Of a DNA stretch of 64,000 nucleotides, positions 35,166 to 43,697 are shown piece after piece. Under the pieces are notes generated by a model. That model saw nothing but the letters and a program-made list of their open reading frames with translations. It made no database searches and was not told where the DNA came from. The position numbers were made by a program, and so were the translations under genes. This DNA comes from Chryseobacterium polytrichastri. GTDB taxonomy: Bacteria > Bacteroidota > Bacteroidia > Flavobacteriales > Weeksellaceae. The stretch covers positions 39,409 to 103,408 of the forward strand of contig NZ_FRAV01000018.1 of the NCBI RefSeq assembly GCF_900142445.1, given 5' to 3'. Each line of letters begins with the position of its first letter. Within the stretch, counting starts at the first letter, position 1.

Positions 35166-36014
35166 ATGGTATTAAATATTGGCATTAAAGTATTATTCTC
35201 TTTATCCATATTAATTCTGACTTGTTTTACGATGAAAAATAAAAGATTCGAAAGCAAGTCAGAATCTTTTTATCAGGCAAAATCTGATACAATTTCCGAT
35301 TCAACGATAATTGAAATGGAAAAATGGGTGAAAGAAGAACGAAAATACTGGGATTCTACCTGTCAGGCAGAAACCAAAAGGGCTAAAGCAGACATTAAAA
35401 ATAAAAAATTAGTTTATTTCCATTATTTCGGAATGGTAAAGCAATATCGGAGTAATGAGGAAATGAATGAACTTTTAAGAAAATACAATATTCAAATTGA
35501 TTCTACAGCTAATTTCTGCACTGTCCCGTCTGAACTTCAAAATTGCTATGCAGCTTTAATGGATAAAGAAATTGACAGAAAGTTTGGCAGCAAATTTATT
35601 GATTCTTTAAGAAATGTTGCAGAAATAAAATACGTAAGAAAAAATCCTGAGAAAATTTACGATTTTCAAGAGTGTGATAGAATACCTAGATATTCGGGAG
35701 ATAAAACTTATGACGTTTTTTTTAAAAGCTATGAAACAGACTTTTGGAAAAATATAAAATACCCTGATGATTTCGAATATCGAAAGGATAAAGACTACTA
35801 TTCTTACATTTCAGCAGAATTTACATTGCATAAAAACGGAACTGTTTCGAATATCAGCATCAATTTGACATTTCAAAATAAAAAGAACTACAAATATTCA
35901 TCTTACTTTATAAACGAAGTAAAGAAATTTATTATAAACACAAAGTGGATACCTGCAAAAACTATGGGAATTACTGTAAATAGTATGGTTCCATTAACAT
36001 TACATTTTAAATAA
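35166..36014 (+). CDS. Protein with a TonB C-terminal-like domain
   Basis: 282 residues. A short hydrophobic N-terminus ends in ILTC (C20, lipobox-like) or acts as an anchor. The middle is Lys/Glu-rich with Cys pairs. Residues about 205-282 look like the TonB C-terminal fold: ISAEFTLHKNGTVSNISI, then FINEVKKFIINTKWIPAKTMGITVNSMVPLTLHF, that is the W-x-P-A-x-x-x-G-x-x-V pattern. There is no proline-rich spacer and no ExbB/ExbD genes nearby, so it is probably not a classical energy transducer. It lies 10 bp after the M3 gene and 4 bp before the next gene. Confidence 0.75.
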   Translation: MVLNIGIKVLFSLSILILTCFTMKNKRFESKSESFYQAKSDTISDSTIIEMEKWVKEERKYWDSTCQAETKRAKADIKNKKLVYFHYFGMVKQYRSNEEMNELLRKYNIQIDSTANFCTVPSELQNCYAALMDKEIDRKFGSKFIDSLRNVAEIKYVRKNPEKIYDFQECDRIPRYSGDKTYDVFFKSYETDFWKNIKYPDDFEYRKDKDYYSYISAEFTLHKNGTVSNISINLTFQNKKNYKYSSYFINEVKKFIINTKWIPAKTMGITVNSMVPLTLHFK

Positions 36015-36018
36015 ACAA

Positions 36019-36444
36019 ATGAAAAAAATTATTTTAAGTACATTAGTATTAGCCTTTGGAATCGTTGACGCCCAGACAGCAAAGCCACAGGCAAATAAAA
36101 TAGACAAAGATCTTGTTGGTTTATGGAAAGGAAGTGAAAAAGATCAGCAAATAAGAGGCATGGAAAAACTGTGGGTCATGGAAAGAAAAGATAACGGTAC
36201 ATTTATGCTCCTTTTCACGACAGTTCAGGATTGTAAGGTTAACCAACACGTGGAAAAAGGACAGTGGTGGATTGAAAATGGCGACTTTCATGAGCTACAC
36301 TTCAATTCCGGTCAAACAGATGTTTATAATTACCAGATTACTGATTCCTCACATGTGAAGTTCAGATCCAAAGAACAATCTATGACAATGGCAAGTGATG
36401 AATACACTTTTGTAGATACAAGAATTGAAGACGAAGATCAATAA
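36019..36444 (+). CDS. Small secreted protein, possibly lipocalin-like
   Basis: 141 residues with a signal peptide (1-18, ending VDA). The mature part is beta-rich: LVGLWKGSEKD, MEKLWVMERKDNGTFMLLFTT, KGQWWIENGDFHELHF, DVYNYQITDSSHVKF, an arrangement seen in small lipocalin-like barrels (G-x-W start). No binding residue can be named. It follows the TonB-domain gene by 4 bp, so it shares that operon and ends at the hairpin 36457-36480. Confidence 0.72.
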   Translation: MKKIILSTLVLAFGIVDAQTAKPQANKIDKDLVGLWKGSEKDQQIRGMEKLWVMERKDNGTFMLLFTTVQDCKVNQHVEKGQWWIENGDFHELHFNSGQTDVYNYQITDSSHVKFRSKEQSMTMASDEYTFVDTRIEDEDQ

Positions 36445-36456
36445 AAAACAATAGGG

Positions 36457-36480
36457 AAGCATTCATTCATTTGGATGCTT
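36457..36480 (+). terminator. Terminator after the secreted protein gene
   Basis: Stem AAGCAT/ATGCTT with a T run (TTTTTTG) after it. Confidence 0.7.
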
Positions 36481-36720
36481 TTTTTTGTTTAATTTAAACA
36501 TTATCTTTTTTACGAATGATACCGTTTAATCTCTCGCAGATTTTGCAGATAACGCGGATGTTTACGTTTAATTTTAAATCTGCTCGACAAATAAAAAATA
36601 TTCAGGATTTTCGTATTTCAAAGATTAGAAAAATGAACCATTCTTAAGGCTCAGGAAGAGGATATTTAAAAGCTTTCATTTGGATGCTTTTTTATTTTAA
36701 ATGGTAGATGTTTTTTTTAA

Positions 36721-36819
36721 TTTCCCACAGATTTTCATAGATGTTTGTGTTATATTTTATCCTGAATAAAAAGATTATGTGTAAACATCTATGAAAATCT
36801 GTGCGATCTGTGGGGGAAA
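36721..36819. repeat. 99-bp inverted repeat
   Basis: Left arm TTTCCCACAGATTTTCATAG (continuing to 36746) and right arm 36783-36819 are complementary apart from a 10-nt insertion in the right arm (CTGTG repeated). The RNA would form a long hairpin. The same kind of CACAGATTTTCATAG sequence is a known sort of repeat in this phylum. Confidence 0.55.
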
Positions 36820-36932
36820 TATTCCTGCACACGTTTTGGCTAAAGCCAATTGGAATTAATTTATTATTTAAAAGGGCTAAAGCCCGTTCCTATTGATATA
36901 ATATTTGTGTTATTAGTGAAAAAATATTCGTG

Positions 36933-36940
36933 TAAATTTG
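36933..36940 (+). promoter_or_regulatory. Promoter element (TAAATTTG) for the YchJ-like gene
   Basis: Exact TAnnTTTG, 26 bp before ATG 36967. Confidence 0.55.
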
Positions 36941-36966
36941 TATTTTGAAAATTAAAATTAGAAAAA

Positions 36967-37344
36967 ATGAATTGTCCTTGCTGCTCAGGAAAACCTTACG
37001 AAGAATGTTGTAAACCTTATCATACAGGAGAAAAGAATGCGCCTAGCGCTGAGGCTTTGATGCGTTCAAGGTTTTCGGCATTTGCGATTCCCAATGGAAA
37101 ATATCTGATGGAAACAACATCTCCAAGTAAAAGACAATTTCATAATACGAAAGATTTGCAGGAATGGGGAGAGCTTAATGAATGGACAAAACTGGAAATT
37201 GTGGACAAACCTTCTGTCAACAAAGTTGAATTTAAAGCTTTTTATACTGACCAAGACGGTCAAAAGCAGGTTCATCACGAATTATCTAAATTCAAAATGA
37301 TCCAAAACCGTTGGTTCTATGTGAGTGGAGAATTTTTAGAATAA
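36967..37344 (+). CDS. YchJ-family SEC-C zinc-motif protein
   Basis: 125 residues. The N-terminus CPCCSGKPYEECCKPYH has the paired cysteines and histidine of the SEC-C/YchJ zinc motif; the rest is a cystatin-like or NTF2-like fold (EALMRSRFSAFAI, VEFKAFYTD, KMIQNRWFYVSGEF). Family function is unknown; the SEC-C motif in SecA binds zinc and ribosome partners. It is convergent with the SlyD-like gene, sharing the terminator at 37347-37373. Confidence 0.9.
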   Translation: MNCPCCSGKPYEECCKPYHTGEKNAPSAEALMRSRFSAFAIPNGKYLMETTSPSKRQFHNTKDLQEWGELNEWTKLEIVDKPSVNKVEFKAFYTDQDGQKQVHHELSKFKMIQNRWFYVSGEFLE

Positions 37345-37346
37345 AA

Positions 37347-37373
37347 AAATGTCCGATTTCTTATCGGACATTT
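37347..37373. terminator. Bidirectional terminator
   Basis: An 11-bp perfect stem (AAATGTCCGAT arm) between convergent genes. Confidence 0.85.
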
Positions 37374-37382
37374 ATATTGTTT

Positions 37383-37883
37383 TTAGTGAGCATCAGTTCC
37401 GTCAACGCCATGAGCGTGACCGTGTGATAATTCTTCTTCTGTTGCAGGACGTGTATTTAAAATTTCTACTTGGAAATCTAAAACTTTCCCAGCCATTGGA
37501 TGGTTAAGGTCTGCTACTACAGCTTCTGGTGTTACCTCTACTACAAATGCCTGGAAGTTATTTCCTTCATTATCTGTTAAAGGTAAAATAGCTCCTACTG
37601 GAGGAATTCCAGCTTCGTTAAACATATCTATTGGCAATTGAGCAATAGCATCCGGTTGTTTTTCACCATAAGCTTCTTCTGGCTGAATTACAAAAGCTGC
37701 TTTATCACCAGCTTTCAAACCAAGGATATTTTGTTCAAACTTAGGAATCATCATTCCCATACCGTATAAGAATGTAAGTGGATTTTCTTCTGTTGTTTCT
37801 TCTACAAGAATTTTATTTCCATCCTCTTCGATAGTGTGAAGTATATACTTTACAGCTACAACATGATTGTTTTCAATTGTCAT
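37383..37883 (-). CDS. SlyD-like FKBP peptidyl-prolyl cis-trans isomerase
   Basis: 166 residues. The FKBP half has LYGMGMMIPKFEQNILGLKAGD and an inserted IF (insert-in-flap) domain (VIQPEEAYGEKQPDAIAQLP and VGAILPL), characteristic of SlyD. The C-terminal end (HGHAHGVDGTDAH) has five histidines and could bind metal such as nickel. It helps protein folding in the cytoplasm. The promoter element at 37927-37934 is 43 bp before the ATG. Confidence 0.93.
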   Translation of the reverse strand: MTIENNHVVAVKYILHTIEEDGNKILVEETTEENPLTFLYGMGMMIPKFEQNILGLKAGDKAAFVIQPEEAYGEKQPDAIAQLPIDMFNEAGIPPVGAILPLTDNEGNNFQAFVVEVTPEAVVADLNHPMAGKVLDFQVEILNTRPATEEELSHGHAHGVDGTDAH

Positions 37884-37926
37884 ATTTTTTCTTTTTTTTC
37901 GTGAGTTTTTTTCACGATTAACGGCA

Positions 37927-37934
37927 CAAATATA
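37927..37934 (-). promoter_or_regulatory. SlyD-like gene promoter element (TATATTTG)
   Basis: Exact TAnnTTTG on the minus strand, 43 bp before ATG 37883. Confidence 0.55.
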
Positions 37935-37995
37935 CTATTTTTGAAATTATTGACCGAAGAAATACCTTCAAAGAACAATCTCAAACCTCGTGTTT

Positions 37996-38247
37996 TTAGT
38001 TTCCACTTTTGGGCTCATTCTTTTTTTTCTGTCTTAATACATACAGATACAGGCTTTCTACTTTAGTTCTTGCCCAATCTGTTTTTCGCAGAAACTTCAG
38101 AGAAGAATTAATGCTCGGATTATCTGTAAAACATTTGATATTGATTTGCTGCCCCAACTTCTCAAATCCGCCGTAATATTCTACCAGCTCTTCAAGAATA
38201 GCATCGAGTCTTTTTCCGTGCAGGGGATCTTTCGCTTTTTCGTGCAT
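37996..38247 (-). CDS. VF530-family (DUF2132) DNA-binding protein
   Basis: 83 residues. The helical, basic sequence KDPLHGKRLDAILEELVEYYGGFEKLGQQINIKCFTDNPSINSSLKFLRKTDWARTKVESLYL matches the compact VF530 fold, which has been reported to bind DNA. The C-terminal tail is Lys-rich. It lies 11 bp after the stop of the upstream secreted protein gene on the same strand. Its cellular role is unknown. Confidence 0.9.
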   Translation of the reverse strand: MHEKAKDPLHGKRLDAILEELVEYYGGFEKLGQQINIKCFTDNPSINSSLKFLRKTDWARTKVESLYLYVLRQKKKNEPKSGN

Positions 38248-38258
38248 ATTTTCTATCC

Positions 38259-39107
38259 TTAATTTTTGTTACTATTATTTTTTTCAGACTTTTCAATCAT
38301 TTCGGTCAATTTCTTAAAATCCTTTTCATTCATGATCACAAGATTATTTGTTTTATTTCGCCACATACTTACAAAGTCTTTAGATACTATAAAATATTCT
38401 TCCCAATTGGTAAATTTATAATACAGCATTAACGTACAAATATCGGTAGGTGTTATCGTCTGCCAATTTTCTAATACATGAGAATGAAGTCCTGAAATGG
38501 TATGCTCTACTTTTTCATCTTTCATATTCTGAATAATAATTCCTTTATGAAGCTTCTCAACATTCTTAACTTCATTTTTATCATTAAAACTGATGAGATA
38601 ATCATTTCCAAAAACAACAATATTGTCTACCGAAGGGCCGGTAACAGCATATACCTTCTTTATTTTGTCTTTCGTAATAATAGGAATTAAATTCATACTC
38701 GTATTATTATAATGTTTGAAAATAGTATCCGTCTTCACTTTTTCATTAGCGCTTTGCCGAATGGTAAAGTAATCTAATTCTCTTGTTGTAAAATCTCTTT
38801 CTACTAAGTCAAGTTTTGCATCTCTCGGATTGTAATTGGCAGGGAATGCAACTGTAGCTAAAACCTTATTGTTTTTAGAAAAGAAAATACATTTTGGAAC
38901 GCCTCCATCTATATATGAAAAATAGCCCACTACATTTTCCATTTTATCATAATTTGCTTTCAAAACATCGGTTCCGTACCAGCTTGCCATCTCGCTTCTA
39001 TAAAGCTCAATTCCTTCTTCCTGTATTTCCTTTGCTCTGGCTTTCAAGTCCTGAGCATTTATAATTGTTCCTAGTAAAGTAAATAAAGCAAGCCATAAAT
39101 TCCTCAT
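38259..39107 (-). CDS. Secreted protein of unknown function
   Basis: 282 residues with a signal peptide (MRNLWLALFTLLGTIINAQ). The mature part has mixed alpha/beta character with no known motif. I start at ATG 39107 rather than 39149, because the promoter element TACTTTTG at 39126-39133 lies between the two, so a longer protein could not be made from that promoter. VF530 follows by 11 bp, so the two are probably co-transcribed. Confidence 0.78.
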   Translation of the reverse strand: MRNLWLALFTLLGTIINAQDLKARAKEIQEEGIELYRSEMASWYGTDVLKANYDKMENVVGYFSYIDGGVPKCIFFSKNNKVLATVAFPANYNPRDAKLDLVERDFTTRELDYFTIRQSANEKVKTDTIFKHYNNTSMNLIPIITKDKIKKVYAVTGPSVDNIVVFGNDYLISFNDKNEVKNVEKLHKGIIIQNMKDEKVEHTISGLHSHVLENWQTITPTDICTLMLYYKFTNWEEYFIVSKDFVSMWRNKTNNLVIMNEKDFKKLTEMIEKSEKNNSNKN

Positions 39108-39125
39108 ATCATATTTTGTTTTAAC

Positions 39126-39133
39126 CAAAAGTA
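39126..39133 (-). promoter_or_regulatory. Promoter element (TACTTTTG) for the 38259 gene
   Basis: Exact TAnnTTTG on the minus strand, 18 bp before ATG 39107. Confidence 0.6.
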
Positions 39134-39301
39134 GGGCTAATATTCTCAATAATCTTTAAACTTTTTATATTTTAGTTTCATGAAAAAACTAGGACCACAT
39201 ATTATTCTGATTCCATTGCTGTTAAGTATTACTTCTCTTTATGACTCCATATAATTGTTAAAAAAAACCTCCATTGAAAAATTCAACAGACGCTCGTTTT
39301 A

Positions 39302-40324
39302 TTAATTTTGAACAATTGGTTTTACTTTTTCACCAAACAATTCAATAGATTTCATCATGATGTCATGAGCAGGATCACCAATATCCATGTGCCCAATAAA
39401 TCTGGTGATTCCGAAAATTTCTTTCATGTACGCAATTTTATCAGCTACTTCTGCCGGACTTCCGATGAATAAAGCACCATCTTTATTTCTTCCGCCCTCA
39501 TACTGCATTTTCGTATAAGGAGACCAACCTCTGGAAGCTCCAATCCTATCCATTTGAGATTTATAATTATTGAAATATCCGTCTACAACATTTTGATCAT
39601 CACTTACAAAAGTGTGAGAATGAATCGCAATCTGCATTTTAGATACATCATGTCCTGCCTTTTGATATTCCTGCTTATAAAATTCAATTAAATTTTTAAA
39701 CTGAATGGGCATTCCTCCAATAATCGCAACCACCAAAGGCATTCCCAATTGTGCAGCACTTAAGACTGATTGTGGTGTTCCTCCAACTGCTCTCCAGATT
39801 GATAATTTACCATCATTTTTAGCTCTTGGATATACCGTTTGATTTTGCATCTGCGCACGAAGCTTTCCAGACCATGAAACGTTTTCTTCTGAATTAATCT
39901 TTAATAACAATTCTAATTTCTCATCAAAAAGCTGTTCGTAATCGTTCAAAGAATATCCATACAACGGAAAAGACTCTATAAAACTTCCTCTTCCTACGAA
40001 TATTTCGGCTCTACCATCTGATATTAAATCTAATGTTGAAAAGTCTTCATATACTTTTACAGGCTCAGATGAACTCAACACCGTTACCCCACTTGCTAAT
40101 TTTATATTTTTCGTGATACTTGCTGCTGCTGCCAAAACCATTTCCGGTGATGAAACTGCATAATCAGGACGGTGATGTTCTCCCATCGCAAAAACATCAA
40201 TTCCAACCTCATCCATAGCTTTTACCTGCTCAAGAATTTCACGAATCTTTACCCCTGCATCTCTATATTTTCCGGTTGTCTGGTCGAAAGATAAATCGCC
40301 AAACATTCCTATTCCTAATTCCAT
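39302..40324 (-). CDS. LLM-class flavin-dependent oxidoreductase
   Basis: 340 residues, a bacterial luciferase-like TIM barrel: ELGIGMFGDLSFD at the start, then AMGEHHRPDYAVSSPEMVLAAAAS, LASGVTVLSSSEPVKVYEDF, IFVGRGSF and WRAVGGTPQSVLSAAQLGMPL. Such enzymes use reduced FMN or F420-like flavins; the substrate cannot be guessed. It has its own promoter at 40347-40354. Confidence 0.92.
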   Translation of the reverse strand: MELGIGMFGDLSFDQTTGKYRDAGVKIREILEQVKAMDEVGIDVFAMGEHHRPDYAVSSPEMVLAAAASITKNIKLASGVTVLSSSEPVKVYEDFSTLDLISDGRAEIFVGRGSFIESFPLYGYSLNDYEQLFDEKLELLLKINSEENVSWSGKLRAQMQNQTVYPRAKNDGKLSIWRAVGGTPQSVLSAAQLGMPLVVAIIGGMPIQFKNLIEFYKQEYQKAGHDVSKMQIAIHSHTFVSDDQNVVDGYFNNYKSQMDRIGASRGWSPYTKMQYEGGRNKDGALFIGSPAEVADKIAYMKEIFGITRFIGHMDIGDPAHDIMMKSIELFGEKVKPIVQN

Positions 40325-40346
40325 ATTTTCTGATTTTTAGATAGGA

Positions 40347-40354
40347 CAAAATTA
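40347..40354 (-). promoter_or_regulatory. LLM oxidoreductase promoter element (TAATTTTG)
   Basis: Exact TAnnTTTG on the minus strand, 22 bp before ATG 40324. Confidence 0.55.
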
Positions 40355-40754
40355 CGGTTATCAATCTTCAAAAACATTGATCGATGGTAAGAACGGATCT
40401 TGTTCTTTTTCTTTTGAAAGTCTATAAGTATTTTTGCTTTTAGAATAAAAATATAAGCGGAGTGAAGAATTTTTTAACGCAAGGACGCAAAGATTTTTCA
40501 CCAATATTATGTTTTTAAGGCGCAAGGATTTTATCTTCGATAAAATTTTATACGCTATATTTTGAAAATTTCCGATTTTCTTGTTTCTTATAACATATAA
40601 ACAATATCATCATCAAAATCCTGTGTCTTTGCGATTCTCTAACCTTACAAAATCTCTTTAAGGTTGTCATTCTAGAATAACCTAGATTTTATTTACGTTC
40701 AAAAAGCTTTTTTCAACACTCAAATTCCCTAGCTCATAAAATTATTGAAACAAA

Positions 40755-40779
40755 AAATCCAGCCTCATCGGCTGGATTT
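40755..40779 (-). terminator. Terminator of the DPP-type peptidase gene
   Basis: A 10-bp perfect stem (AAATCCAGCC arm), 6 bp past the stop, with a T run on the minus strand. Confidence 0.85.
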
Positions 40780-40785
40780 CAATAT

Positions 40786-42927
40786 TTATTTCTTCAAATT
40801 CTGATCAAAATAATCTGTTACTTTCTGCATCAAATGTACTCTGTCTTTTCCAATCACATTGTGTGGATGTCCAGGATAAACGAAATAGTCTAATTGAACC
40901 CCATTATCAACTGCAGACTTAATGAACTTGATAGAATGTTGCCAAACCACCACATCATCCTGCGCACCATGAATCATTAATAATTTACCTTTTAAGTTCT
41001 GAACTTTGTCCAATAAATTAGCCGTTGCATATCCTTGTGGATTCTCCTGTGGTGTGTCCATATATCTTTCACCGTACATGATCTCATACATGCTCCAGTC
41101 GATTACCGGACCTCCTGCAACCCCTACTTTGAAAACATCAGGTTTACGAAGCATGAAACTTGTTGTCATAAATCCACCAAAGCTCCATCCGTGGATTCCC
41201 ATTTTTTCTGCGTCTACATAAGGAAGAGATTTTAAATAATCAACTCCTTTCATTTGATCGCTCATTTCAACTGTTCCTAGGTTTCTGAAAACAGCCTGCT
41301 CGAATTTTAATCCACGGTTAGATGAACCTCTTCCATCCATTGTGAAAATAATATATCCGTTTTGCGCCATATATTCATACCAAAGATTTCCTGAAGCCGG
41401 GAAAGTATTAGCTACCAACTGTAAGTGCGGACCGTTATACAGATAAACAATTACCGGATATTTTTTGTTAGGATCAAAATTCGTTGGAAGAATAATTTTA
41501 CCATATAAAGGTGTACCATCATCCGCTTTCAGGTTTACATTTTTAATTTCAGGTCTCTGATAATTTTTCAATGTATTTTCAGCCGTAAGAATATTAGCTA
41601 CTTTCAATGTATTTGTGTTGATAATATTAGCTACTTTCGGTGTGTTGGCATTGCTGTAGATATCATATAAATGATTTCCATCACTGCTTAAAATTCCTGT
41701 GTGAACTCCTTCTTCACTGTCTAAACGTTCCATTTTGAAGCTCGTCCAGTTTATTTTATACAAATGCTTTTCTAAAGGAGTTTCTTTGGTAGAAGTAAAG
41801 AATATTTCTTTTTTCTTTTCATTAAAACCTAAAATATCAGTCACCAACCAATCTCCTTTTGTGATCTGAGCAACCAATCCTTTTTCTAAGCTATAATGGA
41901 ATAAATGATTGTATCCCGTTCTCTGACTTTGCCAAATGAAATCTGTATTAGAATTCGGGAAGAACGTTAGCGGGTGTTGAGGTTCAACATATTTATCATT
42001 TGTTTCTTCAAACAATGTTTTTACTAAATTTCCTGTAGCAGCGTCATACTGATTCATTTTCATATGATTCTGACCTCTGTTCAACACTCCAACAAAGATG
42101 TATTTAGAATCCGGACTCCAGGTAATTGCTGTTAAATATTGATCTTTCTCCCCTTCCACTTTTAGGAAAGTTGTTGATTGGTTTTTAATATTATAAACGC
42201 CCAACGTAACTTCGTGAGACTTTTGTCCCGCCATTGGATACTTGATATTATGATTCACTGCAGGCGTTACCGACCAATCGATCACAGGATAATCTGCAAC
42301 CATTGTTTGATCCATTCTATAGAATGCTACACTTTCTGAATTTGGAGACGGGAAAATTCCTGTGTCAATTCCGAATTCATTTCGGTGAACATTTGCCGCA
42401 CCATTCAGGATGTTTTCGTTGGACTCATTTGTAACAGCAATGGCTTTTCCATTTTTATTAACAAATAAATTATTCTTTACTGTATACGCAAAAGTCTGAT
42501 TATCGCTAAACATTTTCACGTTGGCAGCTTTTTCATCTAAAGAAGCTGAGCTTTTTACTTTCCAGTCGCTTCCAGATTTATCAACCCAGATCATTTGATC
42601 ATTCGCGTTGAAGTATCCTTGAGATTTACTGATAAATTTGATCTGCGGAACTGCTTTTAATTTGTTGTCTGAAAAACTTCTGTTTAACTGCGTTAAAGAA
42701 ACCAAAGTATCTTGCTTTGCCGTTTTTAAATCTGTAATCAAATATCCGCCCTTCACTGCCTGAATGTAAGACTTACCATCTCCAGACCATGAAAACTGAG
42801 AAATATTTTTCACCGCTAAGTTCGTTCTCAACCCATTTACAGCCTCTGCCATCGTGAATTTCTGAGTCTGAGCAAAAACCGATCCGCCCAAAACTACCAT
42901 CAATAAAGAAAATCTATGTAATTTCAT
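40786..42927 (-). CDS. S9-family peptidase (dipeptidyl peptidase IV-like)
   Basis: 713 residues. The signal peptide ends at SVFAQ, so the enzyme is periplasmic or secreted. A beta-propeller N-terminal domain (about 25-450) is followed by the alpha/beta-hydrolase domain with the nucleophile GWSFGGF, the aspartate in HGAQDDVV and the histidine in YPGHPHNV. It removes dipeptides, usually X-Pro or X-Ala, from N-termini. ATG 42927 is supported by the promoter element at 42947-42954, which lies downstream of the alternative start at 42969. Confidence 0.94.
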   Translation of the reverse strand: MKLHRFSLLMVVLGGSVFAQTQKFTMAEAVNGLRTNLAVKNISQFSWSGDGKSYIQAVKGGYLITDLKTAKQDTLVSLTQLNRSFSDNKLKAVPQIKFISKSQGYFNANDQMIWVDKSGSDWKVKSSASLDEKAANVKMFSDNQTFAYTVKNNLFVNKNGKAIAVTNESNENILNGAANVHRNEFGIDTGIFPSPNSESVAFYRMDQTMVADYPVIDWSVTPAVNHNIKYPMAGQKSHEVTLGVYNIKNQSTTFLKVEGEKDQYLTAITWSPDSKYIFVGVLNRGQNHMKMNQYDAATGNLVKTLFEETNDKYVEPQHPLTFFPNSNTDFIWQSQRTGYNHLFHYSLEKGLVAQITKGDWLVTDILGFNEKKKEIFFTSTKETPLEKHLYKINWTSFKMERLDSEEGVHTGILSSDGNHLYDIYSNANTPKVANIINTNTLKVANILTAENTLKNYQRPEIKNVNLKADDGTPLYGKIILPTNFDPNKKYPVIVYLYNGPHLQLVANTFPASGNLWYEYMAQNGYIIFTMDGRGSSNRGLKFEQAVFRNLGTVEMSDQMKGVDYLKSLPYVDAEKMGIHGWSFGGFMTTSFMLRKPDVFKVGVAGGPVIDWSMYEIMYGERYMDTPQENPQGYATANLLDKVQNLKGKLLMIHGAQDDVVVWQHSIKFIKSAVDNGVQLDYFVYPGHPHNVIGKDRVHLMQKVTDYFDQNLKK

Positions 42928-42946
42928 TGTATAAAATTGAATCCAC

Positions 42947-42954
42947 CAAAAATA
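42947..42954 (-). promoter_or_regulatory. DPP-type peptidase promoter element (TATTTTTG)
   Basis: Exact TAnnTTTG on the minus strand, 19 bp before ATG 42927. Confidence 0.55.
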
Positions 42955-43527
42955 AGAAATAAAAGTCATCCGTTAAGAAATGTTAAATTAAAAGATTCGT
43001 AAAATAGGATTAATCGTTTCATAGAAATTAATTCTTAACTTCATTGTATAATTTTTATTTGATTTTCGTTGGTTTTTATAACTCTGTCAACAATAATTTT
43101 ACGATGTCTTTGCCATTCAGAGCGGAATGTAGTGGAGCGTGGAATCTAAATTCATGCTGTAATTATAATGGTTGAGATTCTTGCGGAATGACAAACTGTA
43201 TGATGATTGGTTATAAATATTTTGATGTTTTGAGAAATGAAATGTTGAAACGTAATTTTTCTAACTGTTAAAGCAAACCTAACAGGTTTTGAAAACCTGT
43301 TAGGTTTAGATGTATAGTTTGAAAAAAATTTGAGTATAGATTCCTCCTGAATGACAAAGTGGATGGTAATGGATATAATATTGTGATTAGATTGCTTCGT
43401 CGCTTCGCTTCTCGCAATGACAGATAGTAATAATGGCGACCACCACCCTAGCCCTGATTGCAATGAAAATCCTTTAAAAAAAAAAAGATTGCAATGGAAA
43501 GCAGGAAATAGCTCCTTAAAAATAAGC

Positions 43528-43552
43528 AATGAATAATTGGTAATGAGCAATA
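43528..43552. repeat. Solitary copy of the four-helix-cassette end repeat
   Basis: AATGAATAATTGGTAATGAG plus 5 nt, matching 22 of 25 bases of the repeat at 25702-25736. No four-helix gene is next to it. Confidence 0.6.
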
Positions 43553-43657
43553 GATTTCCTCTTCGCCAAAATGAAAGTTAGCTTACATGATTATAACAAA
43601 AATTAGTAGAAAATCATTTCTTATCCTACGTCAATGATTTGTACCTAAGTCTTATCC

Positions 43658-43665
43658 TACATTTG
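43658..43665 (+). promoter_or_regulatory. Promoter (TACATTTG with TTG at 43639) for the YceI gene
   Basis: Exact TAnnTTTG with TTG 16 bp upstream, and 32 bp before ATG 43698. A direct repeat CTTATCCTAC lies at 43620-43629 and 43651-43660, the second copy overlapping the element. Confidence 0.65.
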
Positions 43666-43697
43666 TATCATAATTAACAATAACAAAATATATTACA

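Larger units (their letters stand above)
36445..36966. repeat. Cluster of dispersed hairpin repeats
   Basis: A stretch with no gene. It contains the terminator at 36457-36480; a partial second copy of that terminator (TTTGGATGCTTTTTT near 36680); a CTCTCGCAGATTTTGCAGAT-type repeat near 36532; a 99-bp inverted repeat at 36721-36819; the hairpins GGCTAAAGCC near 36840 and GGGCTAAAGCCC at 36874-36885; and a promoter element at 36933-36940. Confidence 0.6.
40325..40785. repeat. Intergenic region with a CGCAAAGA-type repeat
   Basis: No gene. It contains the LLM promoter, an element at about 40474-40642 whose ends (TTAACGCAAGGACGCAAAGA, and on the other side TCTTTGCG then TTCTCTAA) form a partial inverted repeat, and the terminator of the peptidase gene at 40755-40779. 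Confidence 0.5.
42928..43697. repeat. Intergenic cluster of dispersed repeats
   Basis: About 770 bp with no real gene. Contents from left: the peptidase promoter; a perfect palindrome at 43275-43307 (arm AAACCTAACAGGTTTT, one-base centre); a GATTGCTTCGTCGCTTCGCT repeat at about 43390 that recurs near 63699; a repeated GATTGCAATG unit; a solitary copy of the four-helix-cassette end repeat at 43528-43552; and a duplicated CTTATCCTAC with the yceI promoter. A minus-strand frame here only reads through these repeats. Confidence 0.6.

Noticed and set aside
39180..39254. A 24-codon frame starting MKKLGPHIIL
   Set aside because: Too short to judge; it has a hydrophobic stretch but no homology visible and no promoter. 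Possibly a remnant of a longer gene.
43152..43550. A 132-codon minus-strand frame
   Set aside because: It reads through dispersed repeats (the SEATKQS stretch is the translated GATTGCTTCG repeat) and has no start context or family.
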